Part shown: positions 33,420 through 43,826 of the stretch, in pieces
Layout: each line of letters starts with the position of its first letter
Position numbering within the stretch: position 1 is the stretch's first letter
NCBI RefSeq assembly: GCF_918698095.1
Contig: NZ_CAKKLY010000013.1
Coordinates: 1 to 64,000, forward strand
DNA length: 64,000 bases
Source: Arthrobacter sp. Bi83
GTDB lineage: Bacteria; Actinomycetota; Actinomycetes; Actinomycetales; Micrococcaceae
Direction: 5' to 3'
The notes under the pieces: generated by a model
What the model was told of the DNA's origin: nothing
What the model saw: only the letters and a program-made list of their open reading frames with translations
Database searches by the model: none
Translations under genes and position numbers: made by a program

Positions 33420-34868
33420 TCAGGCGAGCGCCTTCCGCGCCCGGCTGAGCGCCTGAAGCCAGTAGAAGGACTTCTTGGGGGTGCGCTTGAGCGTGTCAAA
33501 GTCTACGTGGACCAGGCCGAAACGCTGGGAGTACCCGGCCGCCCACTCGAAGTTGTCCATCAGGGTCCAGACGTAATAGCCCAGCAGTTCCACATCGTGT
33601 GCAATACCGCCGGGGGCGGTGGAAACCATGGCCTGGTGCAGATGGTGGGCCAGATAGTCGATGCGCCTGGTATCCGCGATGGGACCAGTGACGTGCTCCG
33701 GCTCCGGGAAGCTTGCACCGCTTTCTGTGATGTACAGCGGCGGCAGCGCAGCCCCGTACCGGTCTTTGAGTTCACGCAGCAGGATTCCCAGATGCTCGGG
33801 CGCAACCGGCCAGCCGAAGCCCGTGGTGTCGTATTCCGGGAAGGCCGCCAGATGGAACGGCATGCGGGCCATGGCGTCCGCGGTTCCGGCCGGGGTGTCT
33901 GCGGAACCCTGCCCGGTGGCAACCTTCACGGGGTAGTAGTAGTTCACCCCATAGAAGTCGAGAGGCTGGCTGATGAGGCGGAGGTCGTCGTCGGACGCTT
34001 TGGTCAGGGATCTGAACCAGGGCTTGGCTGCGGCCGGAGGTTTCGGGTAGCGGCCCAGGAGGATGGGGTCGGCGTAAACCCTGTTGAGGACCAGGTCAAA
34101 CACCCTCGCCAGCAGCCGGTCGGTCAGTTTCCGCGACGCCGGGCGCACGGGCGAATGCAGGTTGGTGACACCGATGCCACCGGCGACACCCGCCGCCCGG
34201 AGCGCCTGGACGGCAAGCCCGTGGCCCAGCAGTTGGTTGTGAACGGAGGGCAAGGCGTCCAACAGCAGATCCCGGCCGGGCGCGTGAACGCCCAGGGCAT
34301 AGCCGTTCAGGGTCACGGACACAGGCTCGTTCAGTGTGACCCACTGCGCCACGCGGTCGCCGAGCCGTCCGCCGGCGGCCGCGGCATATTCCGCGAAGTG
34401 CTCCGCCGTGGCACGGTTCATCCAGCCGCCGCTGTGTTCGAGGGGGAGCGGAGTATCCCAGTGGTAGAGGGTGGCCATGGGGGAGATGCCGGCGGCCAGC
34501 AGCTGGTCGATCAGCCTGTCGTAAAAATCCAGGCCGTGCGAATTGATGGCGCCCCGCCCGTCGGGCTGGATCCGCGGCCAGGAAAGGGAGAAGCGGTAGG
34601 AGTCGATGCCCAGTTCCCGCATGAGGGCCACGTCTTCGGGCGCGCGGTTGTAATGGTCGCAGGCCACTGCAGGGGAGTGCCCGTCAACGATGTTCCCGGG
34701 TTTTTCGGCGAAAGCGTCCCAGCCGGACGGTCCTCGGCCGTCGGCGGCCAGGGAGCCCTCGATCTGAAACGCTGCTGCAGCCACCCCCAGGGTGAAACCG
34801 GGTCTGAGCCGCCCCGCGAGATCCTGAACCGAAGCGGTGTTTACGGCGTCAGCATTCTGCACGGCCAT
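33420..34868 (-). CDS. Glycoside hydrolase family 1 beta-glucosidase
   Basis: A 482-residue GH1 enzyme that hydrolyses beta-glucosides or related disaccharides. The acid/base Glu lies in WVTLNEP (about residue 170) and the nucleophile Glu in LYITESGASF (about 380). The N-terminal GVAAAAFQIEGS and the C-terminal YVWTLMDNFEWAAGYSQRFGLVHVDF are GH1 hallmarks. No signal peptide, so cytosolic. No transporter or regulator accompanies it, so the natural sugar is unclear. It is transcribed away from the S10 operon. Confidence 0.93.
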   Translation of the reverse strand: MAVQNADAVNTASVQDLAGRLRPGFTLGVAAAAFQIEGSLAADGRGPSGWDAFAEKPGNIVDGHSPAVACDHYNRAPEDVALMRELGIDSYRFSLSWPRIQPDGRGAINSHGLDFYDRLIDQLLAAGISPMATLYHWDTPLPLEHSGGWMNRATAEHFAEYAAAAGGRLGDRVAQWVTLNEPVSVTLNGYALGVHAPGRDLLLDALPSVHNQLLGHGLAVQALRAAGVAGGIGVTNLHSPVRPASRKLTDRLLARVFDLVLNRVYADPILLGRYPKPPAAAKPWFRSLTKASDDDLRLISQPLDFYGVNYYYPVKVATGQGSADTPAGTADAMARMPFHLAAFPEYDTTGFGWPVAPEHLGILLRELKDRYGAALPPLYITESGASFPEPEHVTGPIADTRRIDYLAHHLHQAMVSTAPGGIAHDVELLGYYVWTLMDNFEWAAGYSQRFGLVHVDFDTLKRTPKKSFYWLQALSRARKALA

Positions 34869-34967
34869 TCACCTATCATCCATTCGAAGATTGCCGAAGG
34901 CAATGACCGCCTGGGGAGGCCGTCACCCGCACCGAGGATGTCCGCACGCGGGCCTGACAAGGCCTGA

Positions 34968-34997
34968 TTCGCATCCGGCAGCAAAATCCGGCATACT
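34968..34997 (+). promoter_or_regulatory. Candidate promoter for the S10 operon
   Basis: TTCGCA (34968-34973), 18 bases, CATACT (34992-34997). A second -10-like GATAAT is at 35036 without a clear -35. Confidence 0.3.
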
Positions 34998-35286
34998 AGA
35001 TGAGTTGTTCAAGCGCTTCTTCGCGTCCCGATCCGGATAATGCCGGGTGACAGGGTCCAGGTCGAAGTCCAAACATAACCCACTCCCCATGGAACTGCGG
35101 GCTCGCACGCTTCGAAGGTGCGACACGCCCGACCGCGGGGGTCGGTTACGTCGGCAGGTTGAGGAACCCGGATTTATCCGGATTCAGTTTGTGCGGCGGG
35201 TGGTAGTTCAGACTTCAAATGCTTCGGCAGCCACATACAACAGGTAAGTAAACAGAGCAGCATTTACTGAAAGAGAGTCAGGCGAC
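34998..35286 (+). promoter_or_regulatory. S10 operon leader
   Basis: About 290 bases between the candidate promoter and rpsJ. Small hairpins are visible (for example around CCGGATTTATCCGG near 35170) but no clear terminator or open frame. In some bacteria L4 represses this operon through its leader; I cannot identify such a structure here. Confidence 0.4.
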
Positions 35287-35595
35287 ATGGCGGGACAAAA
35301 AATCCGCATCCGGCTGAAGTCATACGACCACGAGGTCATTGACGTTTCAGCACGGAAGATCGTTGAGACGGTCACGCGCGCAGGCGCAACGGTAGTGGGC
35401 CCCGTGCCGCTGCCGACGGAGAAGAACATTTACTGCGTAATCCGCTCTCCCCACAAGTACAAGGACAGCCGCGAGCACTTTGAAATGCGCACGCACAAGC
35501 GTCTGATCGACATCATCGACCCCACGCCCAAGGCTGTTGACTCGCTTATGCGTCTCGACCTGCCGGCCGACGTGAACATCGAAATCAAGCTGTAG
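35287..35595 (+). CDS. rpsJ: 30S ribosomal protein S10
   Basis: Head protein of the small subunit and, with NusB, a transcription antitermination factor. 102 residues, family length. Signature region [32 protein letters not shown] covers residues about 37-68 and [18 protein letters not shown] follows. First gene of the S10 operon; rplC follows after 17 bases. Confidence 0.97.
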   Translation: MAGQKIRIRLKSYDHEVIDVSARKIVETVTRAGATVVGPVPLPTEKNIYCVIRSPHKYKDSREHFEMRTHKRLIDIIDPTPKAVDSLMRLDLPADVNIEIKL

Positions 35596-35612
35596 GGAGG
35601 TGCTGAGAGACT

Positions 35613-36263
35613 ATGACCGCAACCCGTAACGTAAAGGGCCTGCTGGGCACGAAGCTCGGCATGACCCAGGTCTGGGACGAGAACAACAAGCTCATCCCCG
35701 TCACTGTTGTCCAGGCTGACTCGAACGTCATCACCCAGCTGCGTAACGCAGAGACTGATGGCTACGTCGCCGTTCAGATCGGCTACGGCCAGATCGATCC
35801 CCGCAAGGTCACCAAGCCGCTGGCTGGTCACTTTGAAAAGGCAGGCGTCACGCCTCGCCGCCACGTCGTCGAACTGCGCACTGCAGATGCTGACTCTTAC
35901 GAGCTGGGCCAGGAGCTCTCTGTAGAGCTCTTCGAAGCCGGCCAGAAGATCGACGTTATCGGCACCACCAAGGGTAAGGGCTTCGCCGGTGTTATGAAGC
36001 GTCACGGCTTCCACGGCGTTGGAGCTTCCCACGGTGCCCACAAGAACCACCGTAAGCCCGGTTCAATCGGTGGCGCATCCACCCCGAGCCGCGTCTTCAA
36101 GGGCATGAAAATGGCCGGCCGCATGGGCGCCGTTCGTCACACCACGCTGAACCTCACTGTTCACGCGGTTGACGTCGAGAAGTCGCTGCTCCTGATCAAG
36201 GGTGCCGTCCCCGGCGCCCGCGGCCAGGTCGTACTCGTACGCACCGCCGTGAAGGGAGCCTAG
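35613..36263 (+). CDS. rplC: 50S ribosomal protein L3
   Basis: Early assembly protein near the peptidyl-transferase centre. 216 residues. The N-terminal part reads [21 protein letters not shown] and the extended loop that reaches the active site includes [20 protein letters not shown]. An AGGGAGG site precedes the ATG. Four bases separate it from rplD. Confidence 0.97.
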   Translation: MTATRNVKGLLGTKLGMTQVWDENNKLIPVTVVQADSNVITQLRNAETDGYVAVQIGYGQIDPRKVTKPLAGHFEKAGVTPRRHVVELRTADADSYELGQELSVELFEAGQKIDVIGTTKGKGFAGVMKRHGFHGVGASHGAHKNHRKPGSIGGASTPSRVFKGMKMAGRMGAVRHTTLNLTVHAVDVEKSLLLIKGAVPGARGQVVLVRTAVKGA

Positions 36264-36267
36264 TTCA

Positions 36268-36888
36268 ATGACTAGCACTGTCAAGGTTGACCTGCCCGCA
36301 GAGATCTTCGACGTACAGACCAACGTGCCGCTGCTGCACCAGGTCGTCGTTGCACAGCTCGCTGCTGCTCGCCAGGGTACCCACAAGACCAAGACCCGCG
36401 CCGAAGTTTCCGGTGCAGGCCGCAAGCCGTTCAAGCAGAAGGGTACCGGCCGCGCCCGTCAGGGTTCCATCCGTGCTCCTCACATGACCGGCGGTGGCGT
36501 TGTCCACGGTCCGACTCCTCGCGACTACAGCCAGCGCACCCCCAAGAAGATGATTGCTGCTGCACTTCGCGGCGCACTGTCTGACCGCGCCCGTAACGGA
36601 CGCATCCACGTCATTGCTGACCTGGTCGCCGGCTCCACGCCGTCCTCCAAGGAAGCACTGGCAACGCTGCGCGGCGTCTCCGAGCGCAAGAACCTGCTCG
36701 TTGTCATTGAGCGCGCCAACGATGTTGCTGCACTGTCCGTGCGCAACCTCGAGGAAGTTCACGTTCTGTACGCAGACCAGCTGAACACCTACGACGTTCT
36801 CGTTTCCGACGACGTAGTCTTCACCAAGGCTGCCTATGAAGCATTCGTTGCTGACAAGGCTGCAAAGAACGAGGAGGATGCCAAGTGA
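36268..36888 (+). CDS. rplD: 50S ribosomal protein L4
   Basis: Binds 23S rRNA domain I and lines the exit tunnel with its long loop, here [19 protein letters not shown] (about 51-69). 206 residues. In E. coli L4 also represses the S10 operon. Its stop overlaps the start of rplW by four bases, so the two are translationally coupled. Confidence 0.97.
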   Translation: MTSTVKVDLPAEIFDVQTNVPLLHQVVVAQLAAARQGTHKTKTRAEVSGAGRKPFKQKGTGRARQGSIRAPHMTGGGVVHGPTPRDYSQRTPKKMIAAALRGALSDRARNGRIHVIADLVAGSTPSSKEALATLRGVSERKNLLVVIERANDVAALSVRNLEEVHVLYADQLNTYDVLVSDDVVFTKAAYEAFVADKAAKNEEDAK

Positions 36889-37190
36889 GCGCAGCCACCA
36901 TCAAAGACCCGCGCGACGTCGTGCTTGCACCCGTTGTTTCGGAAAAGAGCTACGGCCTGATCGATGAGGGCAAGTACACCTTCCTGGTGGACCCCCGCTC
37001 GAACAAGACCGAGATCAAGCTGGCCGTGGAGAAAATTTTCTCCGTCAAGGTCGAATCGATCAACACCATCAACCGTGCCGGTAAGCGCAAGCGCACCAAA
37101 TTCGGATGGGGTATCCGCAAGAACACCAAGCGTGCGATTGTCACCCTCAAAGAAGGCACTATCGACATCTTCGGCGGTCCGCTCGCGTAG
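36885..37190 (+). CDS. rplW: 50S ribosomal protein L23
   Basis: Sits at the tunnel exit and is the docking site for trigger factor and SRP. 101 residues from a GTG inside a GTGA overlap with rplD. Visible: [20 protein letters not shown] and the rRNA-binding loop [19 protein letters not shown]. rplB follows after 29 bases. Confidence 0.97.
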   Translation: MSAATIKDPRDVVLAPVVSEKSYGLIDEGKYTFLVDPRSNKTEIKLAVEKIFSVKVESINTINRAGKRKRTKFGWGIRKNTKRAIVTLKEGTIDIFGGPLA

Positions 37191-37219
37191 CGGAGACCAC
37201 TTTAACGAGGAAATAAATT

Positions 37220-38059
37220 ATGGGAATCCGTAAATACAAGCCGACTACCCCGGGCCGTCGCGGCTCGAGCGTAGCTGACTTCACCGAAATCACGCGGTCG
37301 ACGCCGGAAAAGTCGTTGGTACGTCCGCTGCCCAAAAAGGGTGGCCGTAACAACTCCGGCAAGATCACAACCCGTCACAAGGGTGGTGGACACAAGCGCC
37401 AGTACCGTCTGATCGACTTCCGTCGCCACGACAAGGACGGCGTCAACGCCCGCGTTGCCGAAATCGAGTACGATCCGAACCGCACGGCTCGCATCGCCCT
37501 CCTGCACTACGTTGATGGCACCAAGCGTTACATCATCGCCCCGAACAAGCTCTCCCAGGGTGACTTCGTAGAGGCCGGTGCCGACGCTGATATCAAGCCC
37601 GGCAACAACCTGCCCCTGCGCAACATCCCTGTGGGTACCGTTATCCACGCAGTTGAACTGCGCCCGGGTGGCGGCGCCAAGATGGCACGTTCCGCTGGAG
37701 CTTCTGTTCAGCTCGTCGCCAAGGAAGGCCGTTTCGCCCAGCTGCGTCTGCCTTCCGGTGAAATCCGCAACGTTGATGTGCGCTGCCGCGCAACCATCGG
37801 CGAGGTCGGCAACGCCGAACAGTCGAACATCAACTGGGGCAAGGCCGGCCGTATGCGCTGGAAGGGCGTCCGCCCGACCGTCCGTGGTGTCGCCATGAAC
37901 CCGGTTGACCACCCGCACGGTGGTGGCGAGGGTAAGACGTCCGGTGGACGTCACCCCGTCAACCCGAACGGTAAGCGTGAGGGCCGCACCCGCCGCCCGA
38001 ACAAAGAGAGCGACAAGCTTATTGTGCGTCGTCGTCGTACTGGCAAGAACAAGCGATAG
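37220..38059 (+). CDS. rplB: 50S ribosomal protein L2
   Basis: Needed for subunit association and peptidyl transfer. 279 residues. The conserved [20 protein letters not shown] (about 222-241) contains the functionally important His, and the C-terminal tail is Arg/Lys-rich. The ATG has ACGAGGAA upstream. rpsS follows after 12 bases. Confidence 0.98.
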   Translation: MGIRKYKPTTPGRRGSSVADFTEITRSTPEKSLVRPLPKKGGRNNSGKITTRHKGGGHKRQYRLIDFRRHDKDGVNARVAEIEYDPNRTARIALLHYVDGTKRYIIAPNKLSQGDFVEAGADADIKPGNNLPLRNIPVGTVIHAVELRPGGGAKMARSAGASVQLVAKEGRFAQLRLPSGEIRNVDVRCRATIGEVGNAEQSNINWGKAGRMRWKGVRPTVRGVAMNPVDHPHGGGEGKTSGGRHPVNPNGKREGRTRRPNKESDKLIVRRRRTGKNKR

Positions 38060-38071
38060 GAGCCTGGACAC

Positions 38072-38353
38072 ATGCCACGCAGCCTGAAAAAAGGTCCTTT
38101 CGTTGACCAGCACCTCTTTGTGAAGGTGGACAGGGAAAACGAAAAGGGCACCAAGAACGTCATCAAGACCTGGTCCCGCCGCTCGATGATCATCCCCGAC
38201 ATGCTCGGGCACACGATCGCCGTGCACGACGGACGCAAGCACATTCCGGTGTTTGTCACCGAGTCGATGGTCGGGCACAAGCTCGGCGAATTCGCTCCCA
38301 CGCGGACATTCCGCGGCCATGTCAAGGACGACCGTAAGGGCAAGCGCCGCTAG
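38072..38353 (+). CDS. rpsS: 30S ribosomal protein S19
   Basis: Small-subunit head protein that contacts S13 and P-site tRNA. 93 residues. Signature: [15 protein letters not shown] at the start and [19 protein letters not shown] (about 67-85). Confidence 0.97.
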   Translation: MPRSLKKGPFVDQHLFVKVDRENEKGTKNVIKTWSRRSMIIPDMLGHTIAVHDGRKHIPVFVTESMVGHKLGEFAPTRTFRGHVKDDRKGKRR

Positions 38354-38391
38354 GCGCCTGCACTTACGTCAAAGACGAGAGAAGGAAAGCA

Positions 38392-38757
38392 ATGGAAGCC
38401 AAGGCAATTGCGCGTCACATCCGCGTAACGCCTATGAAGGCCCGGCGCGTCGTCAACCTTGTTCGTGGTAAGCAAGCGAACGAGGCTCTGGCAATTCTGA
38501 AGTTTGCCCCCCAGGCAGCTTCAGAGCCGGTATTCAAGGTAGTTCAGTCGGCAATCTCGAACGCCCGGGTCCTCGCGGACCGCGACGGTGTTGCGTTTGA
38601 CGAAGGTGACCTCATCATCAGCGAAGCGTTTGTTGATGAAGGCCCGACCATGAAGCGGTTCCAGCCGCGTGCTCAGGGTCGTGCATTTCAGATCAAGAAG
38701 CGCACGAGCCACATCACCGTGGTAGTCGCTACCCCGGAGAAAGAGGAGGCTCGCTAA
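38392..38757 (+). CDS. rplV: 50S ribosomal protein L22
   Basis: Its long beta-hairpin lines the exit tunnel and contacts macrolides; here the region [20 protein letters not shown] (about 88-107) is intact with no deletion typical of macrolide resistance. 121 residues. The stop TAA abuts the rpsC GTG with no gap. Confidence 0.97.
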   Translation: MEAKAIARHIRVTPMKARRVVNLVRGKQANEALAILKFAPQAASEPVFKVVQSAISNARVLADRDGVAFDEGDLIISEAFVDEGPTMKRFQPRAQGRAFQIKKRTSHITVVVATPEKEEAR

Positions 38758-39603
38758 GTGGGACAGAAAGTTAACCCGCACGGGTTCCGACTCGGCATCA
38801 CCACCGATCACGTATCGCACTGGTTTGCTGACAGCACCAAGGCTGGCCAGCGGTACAAGGACTTCGTTCGCGAAGACATCCGTATCCGCCAGCTCATGTC
38901 CACGGGCATGGAGCGCGCCGGTATCGCCAAGGTCGAAATCGAACGCACCCGCGACCGTGTCCGCGTGGATATCCACACGGCACGTCCGGGCATCGTTATC
39001 GGCCGCCGCGGCGCAGAAGCAGACCGCATCCGCGGCGAGCTCGAAAAGCTCACCGGCAAGCAGGTCCAGCTGAACATCCTCGAGGTCAAGAACCCCGAGA
39101 TGGAAGCCCAGCTTGTTGCCCAGGGCGTTGCTGAGCAGCTGACTTCCCGTGTGGCTTTCCGCCGTGCGATGAAGAAGGCCATGCAGTCCGCACAGCGTGC
39201 CGGTGCCAAGGGTATCCGTATCGCTTGCTCCGGCCGTCTGGGTGGCGCAGAAATGTCCCGCTCGGAGTTCTACCGCGAAGGCCGTGTGCCCCTGCACACC
39301 CTCCGCGCGAACATCGACTACGGCTTCTACGAAGCCAAGACCACCTTCGGCCGCATCGGCGTGAAGGTCTGGATCTACAAGGGTGACGTCACGTCCAAGG
39401 AACTGGCTCAGCAGGCAGCTGCTGCTCCGTCCCGTGGACGCGGTGCCAGCGACCGTCCGGGCCGCCCGGGTGGCGCTGACCGTGGTGACCGCCGCCGTCG
39501 TACCGACCGTCCGGCAGCCGAAGCAGCTCCTGCTGCTGCAGCTCCGGCAGCCGATGCCGCTTCTGCCGCACCGGCACAGGCAGCAGAAGGAGGACAGGCT
39601 TAA
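38758..39603 (+). CDS. rpsC: 30S ribosomal protein S3
   Basis: Lines the mRNA entry channel with S4 and S5. 281 residues from a GTG. KH domain [19 protein letters not shown] and the C-terminal signature [18 protein letters not shown] are present. Beyond residue about 220 an Arg/Gly/Asp- then Ala/Pro-rich tail of about 60 residues extends past E. coli S3. rplP starts right after its stop. Confidence 0.97.
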   Translation: MGQKVNPHGFRLGITTDHVSHWFADSTKAGQRYKDFVREDIRIRQLMSTGMERAGIAKVEIERTRDRVRVDIHTARPGIVIGRRGAEADRIRGELEKLTGKQVQLNILEVKNPEMEAQLVAQGVAEQLTSRVAFRRAMKKAMQSAQRAGAKGIRIACSGRLGGAEMSRSEFYREGRVPLHTLRANIDYGFYEAKTTFGRIGVKVWIYKGDVTSKELAQQAAAAPSRGRGASDRPGRPGGADRGDRRRRTDRPAAEAAPAAAAPAADAASAAPAQAAEGGQA

Positions 39604-40020
39604 ATGCTTATCCCACGTCGAGTCAAGCACCGTAAGCAGCACCACCCGGGTCGTTCCGGCGCTGCTACGGGCGGCACCAAGGTCTCCTTCGGTGAGTACG
39701 GCATCCAGGCCCTGAGCCCGGCTTACGTAACGAACCGTCAGATCGAGTCTGCCCGTATTGCGATGACCCGCCACATCAAGCGTGGCGGTAAGGTCTGGAT
39801 CAACATCTACCCGGACCGTCCCCTGACGAAGAAGCCGGCCGAAACCCGCATGGGTTCCGGTAAGGGTTCTCCGGAATGGTGGGTCGCAAACGTCAAGCCG
39901 GGCCGGGTTCTCTTTGAGATCTCCGGTGTCGAAGAATCGGTTGCTCGCGAGGCACTGCGCCTGGCAATCCACAAGCTCCCGTTGAAGGCACGCATTCTGC
40001 GTCGCGAAGGTGGTGAATAG
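39604..40020 (+). CDS. rplP: 50S ribosomal protein L16
   Basis: Helps position A-site tRNA at the peptidyl-transferase centre. 138 residues, beginning [16 protein letters not shown]. The loop [19 protein letters not shown] includes the Arg that other bacteria hydroxylate. Two bases separate it from rpmC. Confidence 0.97.
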   Translation: MLIPRRVKHRKQHHPGRSGAATGGTKVSFGEYGIQALSPAYVTNRQIESARIAMTRHIKRGGKVWINIYPDRPLTKKPAETRMGSGKGSPEWWVANVKPGRVLFEISGVEESVAREALRLAIHKLPLKARILRREGGE

Positions 40021-40022
40021 AA

Positions 40023-40352
40023 ATGGCAGTAGGATCCAAGGAACTTGCATCCGCACAGCTGGACGGTTTCGACAACGAGCGTCTCGTTGAAGAACTCCGT
40101 AAGGCTAAGGAAGAGCTGTTCAACCTGCGTTTCCAGTCCGCCACCGGTCAGCTGGAGAACCACGGTCGTCTGCGCGCGGTAAAGAAGGACATCGCACGCA
40201 TCTACACCGTTCTCCGTGAACGCGAGCTGGGCATTCGTGCCGAGGTTGCCGCGCCTGTTGCGGAAGCCAAGGAAGAAAAGAAGTCCAAGAAGTCCGCAGC
40301 GAAGAAGGCCGAAACGCCGGCCGAAGCTGAGACTGAGGAGGACGCCAAGTGA
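40023..40352 (+). CDS. rpmC: 50S ribosomal protein L29, extended
   Basis: Tunnel-exit protein that forms part of the trigger factor site. The core of about 70 residues ([23 protein letters not shown] and [16 protein letters not shown]) is followed by a 35-residue Lys/Ala/Glu tail ending EEDAK, making it 109 residues against about 65 in E. coli. It overlaps rpsQ by four bases. Confidence 0.95.
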   Translation: MAVGSKELASAQLDGFDNERLVEELRKAKEELFNLRFQSATGQLENHGRLRAVKKDIARIYTVLRERELGIRAEVAAPVAEAKEEKKSKKSAAKKAETPAEAETEEDAK

Positions 40353-40657
40353 GTGAAAAGGACGAGAACGTGACGGAAACTGTTTCCGCTGCAGCTACGG
40401 CTGCTGAGCGCGGTGACCGTAAGACGAAGCGCGGCTACGTGGTCTCGGACAAGATGGAAAAGACCATCGTTGTCCAGGTTGAAGACCGCGTGAAGCACGC
40501 CCTTTACGGCAAGGTCATCCGCCGCACCTCGAAGATCAAGGCTCACGACGAAGAGAACACCGCCGGCATCGGCGACCTCGTTCTCCTCGCCGAGACCCGC
40601 CCGCTGTCCGCTAGCAAGCGGTGGCGCCTGGTTGAGATCCTCGAAAAGGCCAAGTAA
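40349..40657 (+). CDS. rpsQ: 30S ribosomal protein S17
   Basis: Primary 16S rRNA-binding protein of the small-subunit body. 102 residues from a GTG in a GTGA overlap. The first 20 residues are an acidic/Ala extension; the OB-fold core begins [20 protein letters not shown] and includes [20 protein letters not shown]. Last gene of the S10 operon here; a terminator follows. Confidence 0.96.
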   Translation: MSEKDENVTETVSAAATAAERGDRKTKRGYVVSDKMEKTIVVQVEDRVKHALYGKVIRRTSKIKAHDEENTAGIGDLVLLAETRPLSASKRWRLVEILEKAK

Positions 40658-40693
40658 CACCTGCAGCTCTCGCCGTAACCGGTGAGGTTTGTC

Positions 40694-40731
40694 CGGAAAC
40701 CCCCGTTCCCTTTGGGAGCGGGGGTTTTCCG
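40694..40731. terminator. Terminator between the S10 and spc-type clusters
   Basis: A stem of about 16 bp (GGAAACCCCCGTTCCC / GGGAGCGGGGGTTTTCC) with loop TTT, followed by GCGTTTT. It splits rpsQ from rplN. Confidence 0.85.
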
Positions 40732-40832
40732 CGTTTTGGCTGGCGGCAGGCACCGGCCGCCGCCGTCGTCGGTTTAACGGAACCGGCTTAACGGGAGGGC
40801 AGCTGCTGTGATATGGGGCTGGGCCCGAAATG

Positions 40833-40841
40833 TGCTAAGAT
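40833..40841 (+). promoter_or_regulatory. Candidate extended -10 for the spc-type cluster
   Basis: TGCTAAGAT (TGN plus TAAGAT) without a clear -35, about 250 bases before rplN. Confidence 0.4.
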
Positions 40842-41091
40842 TTTGAGTTTGTATGGCGCCTTCTGTGCGCCGTCATCAAACCTCGTAAACAATCGTGCCA
40901 CGGCATAGTGCCCCCTTGCGCTTGGACTGCGTCCGAATCCGCTTGGGAAGCAAATGTTTTTGGCACGGGCGTTTAGGCCTGGTCTGGCAAAATCCAGGCA
41001 GGTCAAGAGACACCCCGATCAACCGTTCCGCAAGGCTCATTCCGTAGGAAGATTTTCGGTCTGAGAACCGGCGCGACGCAAGGAGTAAATA
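40842..41091 (+). promoter_or_regulatory. Long rplN leader
   Basis: About 250 bases with no supported gene. Several short inverted segments are visible (GGCGCC...GGCGCC type near 40855) but no intrinsic terminator. It ends with AAGGAG seven bases before the rplN GTG. Confidence 0.4.
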
Positions 41092-41460
41092 GTGATTCAG
41101 CAGGAGTCGCGACTCAAGGTCGCCGACAACACGGGTGCTAAGGAAATCCTTACCATTCGCGTTCTCGGTGGATCTGGCCGTCGCTACGCAGGCATTGGCG
41201 ACGTTATCGTCGCTACCGTCAAGGACGCAATTCCGGGCGGCAACGTAAAGAAGGGCGACGTCGTCAAGGCTGTCATCGTCCGTACCAAGAAGGAACGCCG
41301 CCGTGCGGATGGTTCCTATATCAAGTTTGACGAGAACGCGGCCGTGATTCTGAAGGCTGACGGTGACCCTCGCGGTACCCGCATCTTCGGACCGGTTGGT
41401 CGTGAACTTCGCGACAAGAAGTTCATGAAGATCGTTTCTCTGGCTCCGGAGGTGCTCTAG
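41092..41460 (+). CDS. rplN: 50S ribosomal protein L14
   Basis: Inter-subunit bridge protein. 122 residues from a GTG with a good AAGGAG site. Signature: [30 protein letters not shown] (about 37-66). First gene of the spc-type cluster; rplX follows after three bases. Confidence 0.97.
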   Translation: MIQQESRLKVADNTGAKEILTIRVLGGSGRRYAGIGDVIVATVKDAIPGGNVKKGDVVKAVIVRTKKERRRADGSYIKFDENAAVILKADGDPRGTRIFGPVGRELRDKKFMKIVSLAPEVL

Positions 41461-41463
41461 TCC

Positions 41464-41823
41464 ATGGCTAAGATCAAAAAGGGTGACCTGGTTCAGGTCA
41501 TCACTGGCGCCAAGGCTGAGCGCGGCGGCGACCGTGGCAAGCAGGGCAAGGTTCTGCGCGTATTCCCGGAGACCAACCGCGTGTTGGTTGAAGGCATTAA
41601 CCGCGTAACCAAGCACACCAAGGTCGGTCAGTCGCAGCGCGGCACCAAGACCGGTGGCATCGAGGTCGTAGAAGCTTCGGTCCACATCTCCAACGTGGCT
41701 CTGGTTGACCCGTCCACCAAGAAGCCCACTCGCGTAGGTTTCCGCACCGAGACCGTTGAGCGCAATGGCGTGAAGCGTGAAGTGCGCGTACGCGTGGCAA
41801 AGAGCTCAGGGAAGGACATCTAA
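41464..41823 (+). CDS. rplX: 50S ribosomal protein L24
   Basis: Assembly initiator near the tunnel exit. 119 residues. KOW motif [31 protein letters not shown] at the N-terminus, with [11 protein letters not shown] following. Its TAA stop shares one base with the rplE ATG. Confidence 0.97.
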   Translation: MAKIKKGDLVQVITGAKAERGGDRGKQGKVLRVFPETNRVLVEGINRVTKHTKVGQSQRGTKTGGIEVVEASVHISNVALVDPSTKKPTRVGFRTETVERNGVKREVRVRVAKSSGKDI

Positions 41824-42404
41824 TGACTGAGACTCTCGAGACTCCGGCAAGCAAGATCGTTCCTCGTCTGAAGACCAAGTACGCCGATTCCATCAAGAGC
41901 ACGCTTCTTGAGGAATTCAAGTACGAGAACGTTAACCAGGTTCCCCGTCTGGTCAAGGTTGTTGTGAACATGGGTGTTGGAGATGCCGCCAAGGACTCCA
42001 AGCTGATCGACGGCGCTGTCCGCGACCTCACCCTGATCACCGGCCAGAAGCCGCAGGTAACCAAGGCCCGCAAGTCGATCGCACAGTTCAAGCTGCGCGA
42101 AGGCATGCCCATCGGTGCACACGCAACCCTGCGTGGCGACCGCATGTGGGAATTCGTGGATCGTCTGGTCACGCTGGCTCTGCCGCGTATCCGTGACTTC
42201 CGCGGCCTCAGCGGCAAGCAGTTTGATGGCAACGGCAACTACACCTTCGGTCTGACCGAACAGGTTATGTTCCACGAGATCGACCAGGATTCCATCGACC
42301 GCGTTCGCGGTATGGACATCACGGTTGTGACCACTGCCAAGACCGACGACGAAGGCCGCGCGCTGCTCAAGGCGCTTGGTTTCCCGTTCAAAACCGAAGC
42401 TTAA
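41823..42404 (+). CDS. rplE: 50S ribosomal protein L5
   Basis: Binds 5S rRNA in the central protuberance. 193 residues. Signature segment [15 protein letters not shown] (about 41-55) and [19 protein letters not shown] are present. In most spc operons rpsN follows at once; here the next gene is rpsH after 82 bases and no S14 frame fits between. Confidence 0.97.
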   Translation: MTETLETPASKIVPRLKTKYADSIKSTLLEEFKYENVNQVPRLVKVVVNMGVGDAAKDSKLIDGAVRDLTLITGQKPQVTKARKSIAQFKLREGMPIGAHATLRGDRMWEFVDRLVTLALPRIRDFRGLSGKQFDGNGNYTFGLTEQVMFHEIDQDSIDRVRGMDITVVTTAKTDDEGRALLKALGFPFKTEA

Positions 42405-42486
42405 TTAGCTACGTAAAAGGTCCGGCTGCACTGATCCTGAGGGATCAGCGCGAAGGAAACCGTTACGAGGAAGGGCAAGAGCCCAA

Positions 42487-42885
42487 ATGACAATGACAGA
42501 TCCTGTCGCAGACATGCTTACGCGTCTGCGCAATGCAAACTCGGCGTACCACGAATCCGTGACTATGCCGTACAGCAAGCTCAAGGCACGCGTTGCCGAC
42601 ATCCTGAAGGCCGAAGGTTACATCGCCTCCTGGAAAGAAGAAGACGCTGAAGTCGGCAAGAAGCTGACCATCGAGCTCAAGTTCGGTCCGAACCGCGAGC
42701 GTTCAATCGCCGGTGTTCGTCGTATTTCCAAGCCGGGACTGCGCGTTTACGCAAAGTCCACCAACCTGCCGCACGTGCTCGGTGGCCTGGGTGTCGCAAT
42801 CCTGTCCACCTCTTCCGGCCTCTTGACTGACAAGCAGGCCGGCAAGAAGGGCGTGGGCGGCGAAGTCCTCGCTTACGTCTGGTAA
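42487..42885 (+). CDS. rpsH: 30S ribosomal protein S8
   Basis: Central 16S rRNA binder; in E. coli it also represses the spc operon. 132 residues, with [19 protein letters not shown] at the N-terminus and [18 protein letters not shown] at the C-terminus. An ATG two codons downstream (42493) is also possible. Confidence 0.97.
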   Translation: MTMTDPVADMLTRLRNANSAYHESVTMPYSKLKARVADILKAEGYIASWKEEDAEVGKKLTIELKFGPNRERSIAGVRRISKPGLRVYAKSTNLPHVLGGLGVAILSTSSGLLTDKQAGKKGVGGEVLAYVW

Positions 42886-42903
42886 CGGGAAAGGAAGAGA
42901 ATA

Positions 42904-43440
42904 ATGTCACGTATTGGACGTCTCCCCATCACCGTTCCTGCCGGCGTTGAGGTCAAGGTTGACGGCTCTGTCGTCAGCGTCAAGGGTTCCAAAGGCGAGC
43001 TGAGCCACACTGTGGCCAGCCCGATCGAGGTCTCCCTGGTCGAAAGCACCCTGACTGTCGCCCGCCCGAACGACGAGCGCGCCTCCCGTTCACTGCACGG
43101 CCTGACCCGCACCCTGATCGCCAACATGATCCAGGGTGTCACCGCAGGCTACGAGAAGAAGCTTGAGATTGTCGGTACCGGTTACCGCGTCCAGGCAAAG
43201 GGTTCTGACCTGGAGTTCGCTCTGGGCTACAGCCACCCGGTTAACGTCTCGGCACCGAACGGCATCACCTTTGCAGTTGAGACCCCGACCAAGCTCTCTG
43301 TTTCAGGTATCAACAAGCAGCAGGTCGGCGAGGTTGCTGCCAACATTCGCAAGCTGCGGAAGCCGGACCCCTATAAGGGCAAGGGCATTCGCTACGCCGG
43401 CGAAGTCATCCGCCGCAAGGTCGGAAAGGCTGGTAAGTAA
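42904..43440 (+). CDS. rplF: 50S ribosomal protein L6
   Basis: Located near the sarcin-ricin loop and factor-binding site. 178 residues with two homologous halves; begins [17 protein letters not shown] and ends with the L6 signature [16 protein letters not shown]. Two bases before rplR. Confidence 0.97.
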   Translation: MSRIGRLPITVPAGVEVKVDGSVVSVKGSKGELSHTVASPIEVSLVESTLTVARPNDERASRSLHGLTRTLIANMIQGVTAGYEKKLEIVGTGYRVQAKGSDLEFALGYSHPVNVSAPNGITFAVETPTKLSVSGINKQQVGEVAANIRKLRKPDPYKGKGIRYAGEVIRRKVGKAGK

Positions 43441-43442
43441 CC

Positions 43443-43826
43443 ATGGCCATCGCAATTAATAAGAAGCGTACGAACAAGAGCAAGTCTGCTTCACGCAGCC
43501 GCCGCCAGCTTCGTATCCGCAAGCGCATCTCCGGAACGGCTGTGCGTCCTCGCCTGGTCGTCAACCGCTCCGCACGCCACGTATTCGTCCAGGTTGTCGA
43601 TGACACCAAGGGCCTGACCGTAGCGAGCGCGTCCACACTTGAAGCCGACCTTCGTGCATTCGACGGTGACAAGACTGCCAAGGCCAAGCGCGTTGGCGAG
43701 CTCGTAGCCGAGCGTGCCAAGGCTGCCGGAATCGAAGCTGTTGTCTTCGACCGCGGTGGTAACAAGTACCACGGCCGGATCGCCGCCGTCGCTGACGGTG
43801 CACGTGAAGGTGGGCTGTCACTGTGA
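43443..43826 (+). CDS. rplR: 50S ribosomal protein L18
   Basis: Binds 5S rRNA with L5. 127 residues. Basic N-terminus ([20 protein letters not shown]), then [14 protein letters not shown] and the C-terminal [20 protein letters not shown]. Overlaps rpsE by four bases. Confidence 0.97.
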   Translation: MAIAINKKRTNKSKSASRSRRQLRIRKRISGTAVRPRLVVNRSARHVFVQVVDDTKGLTVASASTLEADLRAFDGDKTAKAKRVGELVAERAKAAGIEAVVFDRGGNKYHGRIAAVADGAREGGLSL

